A stretch of DNA of 64,000 bases from Candidatus Francisella endociliophora (GTDB taxonomy: Bacteria > Pseudomonadota > Gammaproteobacteria > Francisellales > Francisellaceae), in assembly GCF_000764555.1 (NCBI RefSeq), contig NZ_CP009574.1, positions 1,302,001 through 1,366,000 of the forward strand. The letters are read 5' to 3'. Position numbers and translations under genes: made by a program. Of the stretch, positions 61,413 through 64,000 are shown piece after piece. Under the pieces are notes generated by a model. It was not told the DNA's origin. It saw only the letters and a program-made list of their open reading frames with translations, and did not search any database. Numbering within the stretch: position 1 is the first letter of the stretch; each line of letters starts with the position of its first letter.

Positions 61413-62744
61413 ATGAGAAAACAGCATACATTAAATGTATTGATACTTACTGTTATAGCAGTAATCTTTTTATTCTTAAATTTTTGTCAGCCTATTTTTG
61501 CTGACGATTTTGGTAGATTATCAGCTTCTGCTTTAACACGAGGAGATTTGTTTAGTACTATTTATAATCAATATTTTCGCTGGACAGGCAGAGTGTCTGC
61601 AGAATTTTTAGCTTATTTTCTTTTGAATAAAGATCATCTTATAGTTAGTTTATTCTTTGTGGATGTTATTAACTCTATTATATTTAGTATATTTACAGTT
61701 TTTAGTTTTAAGTTGGTTACTAGAGATAAATATGAGTTAAGCTCAAAGCAGTTTGTGTGTTTTTTATTTTTCTTTTGTTTTATATTTTTATACTCAGGTG
61801 TAATAGGTAATGCTTTATGGAAAACTGCCGCGATACAATATTTTTGGGGTGTTGTACTGCTTGTGGGGTATTACTACTTTATTTTTAATAAGCAGAAAAG
61901 TTCTATTATATTTAGCCTTTTTACAGGATTGTTTATTGGTTTGTATAATGAGATATATGTTGGTGTTTTAGTAGTTTTGGCTATTGCATATTTCTTAGAA
62001 AGGAAACTTAATAATAAGCCAATTAATAAAGATATTATTTATTTTTTTGTAGCTCTTGTTGTTGGTGGAGTTATATTGGCAGCAGCTCCAGGTAACTATA
62101 AAAGATTGGATGTTTTAGCTGGTTCGAGAGATATTGGATTATTGCAAAATATTCATTTTATGTGGCAATTATTGATGTATCATCCGTATGCTAAGCTACT
62201 TCATTATATGATAGCTGTTATAGCACTACTATTACTAGTAGATAAGGATATTAATATTAAATCAAAAGTTGTTTATTTCGTAGCTCTTGTTGTTTCATTA
62301 TTTGTTTTAGCACCAGTTGTTGGGCAGTATGGTGGGCTTAATCAAAGAGTTCTTATGATCTACTATGTGTTATTTTTCTTAGTTATTTTAGATTTAGTAT
62401 ATCGATCTAAAAATATTTTTGTTGTAAGATTAGTCGAGATTTTTAGTAAATTATTTTGGCTTTTAGGAATTGTTCTTGCTTTTCAATTAAGTCAGGTCTT
62501 CGCGGCATACATATCATTGCATAACTATGAATCACAGAGACAACAGCTTATTGGCTATTATCACCAGCATGATATAAAAGACGCATCGTTTCCAATTAAT
62601 TACAATGCTTTATTAGATACGAGTTATAAGTTTATTTACTTTGATGATATAACACCTTTAAAAAGTGATTGGAGAAATAAGGGCTTTGCTAGTTATTATG
62701 ATTTTGACAGTGTTGTATTAACTATACCTCATAAAACAAAATAA
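61413..62744 (+). CDS. Polytopic membrane protein (DUF6056-like)
   Basis: 443 residues with about ten hydrophobic segments and a short soluble C-terminus. Near the N-terminus DDFGRL and FRWTGRVSAEFLAYFLL resemble DUF6056 or glycosyltransferase-like (GT-C) membrane proteins, where a periplasmic DD motif after the first helix is catalytic. The function is unknown; addition of a sugar to lipid A or a wall polymer is one idea. It starts 33 bp after bamE. Confidence 0.65.
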   Translation: MRKQHTLNVLILTVIAVIFLFLNFCQPIFADDFGRLSASALTRGDLFSTIYNQYFRWTGRVSAEFLAYFLLNKDHLIVSLFFVDVINSIIFSIFTVFSFKLVTRDKYELSSKQFVCFLFFFCFIFLYSGVIGNALWKTAAIQYFWGVVLLVGYYYFIFNKQKSSIIFSLFTGLFIGLYNEIYVGVLVVLAIAYFLERKLNNKPINKDIIYFFVALVVGGVILAAAPGNYKRLDVLAGSRDIGLLQNIHFMWQLLMYHPYAKLLHYMIAVIALLLLVDKDINIKSKVVYFVALVVSLFVLAPVVGQYGGLNQRVLMIYYVLFFLVILDLVYRSKNIFVVRLVEIFSKLFWLLGIVLAFQLSQVFAAYISLHNYESQRQQLIGYYHQHDIKDASFPINYNALLDTSYKFIYFDDITPLKSDWRNKGFASYYDFDSVVLTIPHKTK

Positions 62745-62822
62745 AGTTCAGTAGTTATATTATTCGATAGCCTAGTAGAGATAATCCAACTACTACAAAG
62801 AGATTTCAAGTTATTTAAAATC

Positions 62823-62849
62823 CTACTCTTGCTCACAATAGCAGAGTAG
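62823..62849 (-). terminator. Probable terminator of rpsT
   Basis: Stem CTACTC...TGCT with AGCA...GAGTAG (one bulged base) over a 6-base loop, followed on the minus strand by GGATTTTAAAT. It lies about 50 bp after the rpsT stop and separates it from the convergent membrane protein gene. Confidence 0.55.
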
Positions 62850-62899
62850 TAGAAAAAATAATAATAAGAGATGTTATAGAAAAACGATAGATTAAATAA

Positions 62900-63169
62900 T
62901 TAAGCAGCAGAAAGAGCTTTGATTTTAGCACTTAGACGAGACTTATGTCTAGCAGCTTTATTCTTATGGATAAGCCCTTTTGTTGCATATTTGTCTAGTA
63001 AAGAAACAACTTTAGTGAAGCTTGCTTTAGCTGCTTCAACATCACCTTTTTCGATAGCGTTAGTTGTTTTCTTTAAGAAAGTTCTCATTACAGAGCGACG
63101 AGCAACATTGTGTTGACGATTTCTTTCAGCTTGAACGATTCTTTTTTTTGCTTGTTTTGAGTTAGCCAA
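62900..63169 (-). CDS. rpsT: 30S ribosomal protein S20
   Basis: 89-residue basic ribosomal protein: [29 protein letters not shown] and [20 protein letters not shown] are diagnostic. The start codon is TTG at 63169, with GGAG seven bases upstream. E. coli rpsT also starts with UUG, which is part of its self-repression by S20, so the same control may apply. Monocistronic, with its own promoter and a 5' leader of about 90 bases holding a hairpin. Confidence 0.96.
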   Translation of the reverse strand: MANSKQAKKRIVQAERNRQHNVARRSVMRTFLKKTTNAIEKGDVEAAKASFTKVVSLLDKYATKGLIHKNKAARHKSRLSAKIKALSAA

Positions 63170-63212
63170 TTTGATTCTCCAGTTTTAATTTTTTTACTTT
63201 TTTATAGTTATC

Positions 63213-63240
63213 TGTTTCTTTGGGGGGATTTCAAGAAACA
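63213..63240 (-). promoter_or_regulatory. Hairpin in the rpsT 5' leader
   Basis: TGTTTCTT and AAGAAACA pair perfectly (8 bp) over a 12-base loop with six consecutive C on the transcript. It lies between the rpsT promoter and start codon, where S20-dependent control would act. The role is inferred. Confidence 0.45.
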
Positions 63241-63267
63241 TAAATATATAAATTTAATAGCTAAAGT

Positions 63268-63296
63268 ATTTTGCATACATTGTACTTTTTTGTCAA
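63268..63296 (-). promoter_or_regulatory. Sigma-70 promoter of rpsT
   Basis: Minus-strand TTGACA (63296-63291), 17-bp spacer, CAAAAT (63273-63268). Good -35 box, weak -10. Confidence 0.55.
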
Positions 63297-63430
63297 CTAA
63301 AAATAAAACATAGAGTTGATATTTTCACCATTAAGAGTTCTATCACTACATTTTAAAGAGATTTTATAGCATAATAGGTGCTAGATTTATAAATAAAAAC
63401 TTATTTTAGTAACATATAGAACTTAACTTT

Positions 63431-64000
63431 ATGAAAAATATTAGAAACTTCTCGATAATTGCACATATTGACCATGGTAAATCTACGCTATCAGACAGAT
63501 TTATCCAAGTATGTAATGGTTTAACAGAAAGAGAGATGAAAGAACAAGTTCTGGATTCTATGGATATAGAAAGAGAGCGAGGTATTACAATTAAAGCTCA
63601 ATCTGTAACTTTGGATTATACTGCAAAAGATGGTCAAACATATCAGCTTAATTTTATTGATACTCCAGGACATGTGGATTTCTCTTATGAAGTATCTCGT
63701 TCACTAGCCGCTTGTGAAGGTGCGCTACTAGTAGTAGATGCTGCCCAAGGTGTGGAGGCTCAAACAGTAGCAAACTGTTATACAGCTATTGAGCAAGATT
63801 TAGAAGTTATTCCTATATTGAATAAAATAGATCTACCTTCTGCAGAACCAGAAAGAGTTGCAGAAGAGATAGAGGAAATTATTGGTATTGATGCAACAGA
63901 CGCAACTACTTGTAGTGCTAAGACTGGTATAGGTGTTGAAGATGTACTGGAAACTATCGTTGCAAAAGTCCCAGCTCCTCAAGGTGATGTAAATGAGAAG
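63431..64000 (+). CDS. lepA: Elongation factor 4 (LepA), 3' part outside window
   Basis: GTPase that back-translocates or remodels stalled ribosomes. The first 190 codons are present: G1 [14 protein letters not shown], switch [14 protein letters not shown]3 [17 protein letters not shown]4 NKIDLPSA and [12 protein letters not shown]. These match LepA and not EF-G or TypA. The gene continues beyond the window edge. The 130 bp upstream hold the divergent rpsT control region. Confidence 0.93.
   Translation, partial: MKNIRNFSIIAHIDHGKSTLSDRFIQVCNGLTEREMKEQVLDSMDIERERGITIKAQSVTLDYTAKDGQTYQLNFIDTPGHVDFSYEVSRSLAACEGALLVVDAAQGVEAQTVANCYTAIEQDLEVIPILNKIDLPSAEPERVAEEIEEIIGIDATDATTCSAKTGIGVEDVLETIVAKVPAPQGDVNEK

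Overview
The window is a contiguous AT-rich (roughly one third G+C by eye) bacterial chromosome segment whose gene content and order fit the genus Francisella (Gammaproteobacteria). The pointers are three tandem small lipoproteins of the DUF3568 type, two adjacent LpxL-type acyltransferases next to a type IV pilin, efp and orn, an ilvE-leuACDB operon, feoB with a Fur box, and an rpmH-rnpA-yidD-yidC cluster without dnaA. The species cannot be fixed from sequence alone; the chitin-active LPMO and the lack of insertion sequences suggest an environmental or novicida/philomiragia-like lineage (inference).

Layout. 1-9.2 kb: an M32 carboxypeptidase (cut by the window edge), a CLC antiporter, three paralogous lipoproteins, pnuC-TatD, pyrF-pyrD, then a secreted lytic polysaccharide monooxygenase and a DsbA-like protein lacking its CXXC nucleophile. 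9.2-20.7 kb: tyrA-dtd, a peptide transporter, the branched-chain amino acid operon ilvE-leuA-leuC-leuD-leuB with a previously uncalled 59-codon leader ORF ending in rare leucine codons, and ppdK. 20.9-30.2 kb: Fur-controlled feoB, orn, efp, pilin, two lipid A acyltransferases, the yidC cluster with rpmH and a small secreted Cys protein. 30.3-33.4 kb: aroE, murC, rsmI.

33.4-42.4 kb is an accessory block. It holds a 795-residue pentapeptide-repeat/lipase protein whose stop codon abuts the start of a lipoprotein, which looks like a secreted phospholipase effector with a periplasmic immunity protein. Around it are a 140-residue unknown protein, a 240-bp highly structured inverted-repeat region, a HAD phosphatase, decayed copies of both the lipase core and the phosphatase start, an RCC1-like secreted protein and a PLD-nuclease/SF2 helicase. 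I regard the lipase module with its decayed duplicate as the best candidate for an undescribed system here.

42.4-64 kb returns to ordinary chromosome: a universal stress protein, an MFS transporter with pxpBAC (5-oxoprolinase), eptA-dgkA (lipid A phosphoethanolamine transfer plus diacylglycerol recycling), a DUF47-PiT phosphate system, cytochrome b561, regulators, nitroreductase, fumC, a 39-codon small ORF with a consensus promoter and perfect Shine-Dalgarno ahead of a DUF1275 membrane protein, an aromatic amino acid transporter, an rsmG gene broken by what looks like a micro-deletion at a 7-bp repeat, a YggS protein, a LysR/MFS divergent pair, a DiaA-like SIS protein, bamE, a large membrane protein, rpsT (UUG start) and the beginning of lepA.

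No tRNA, rRNA, CRISPR array, integrase or transposase was recognised.
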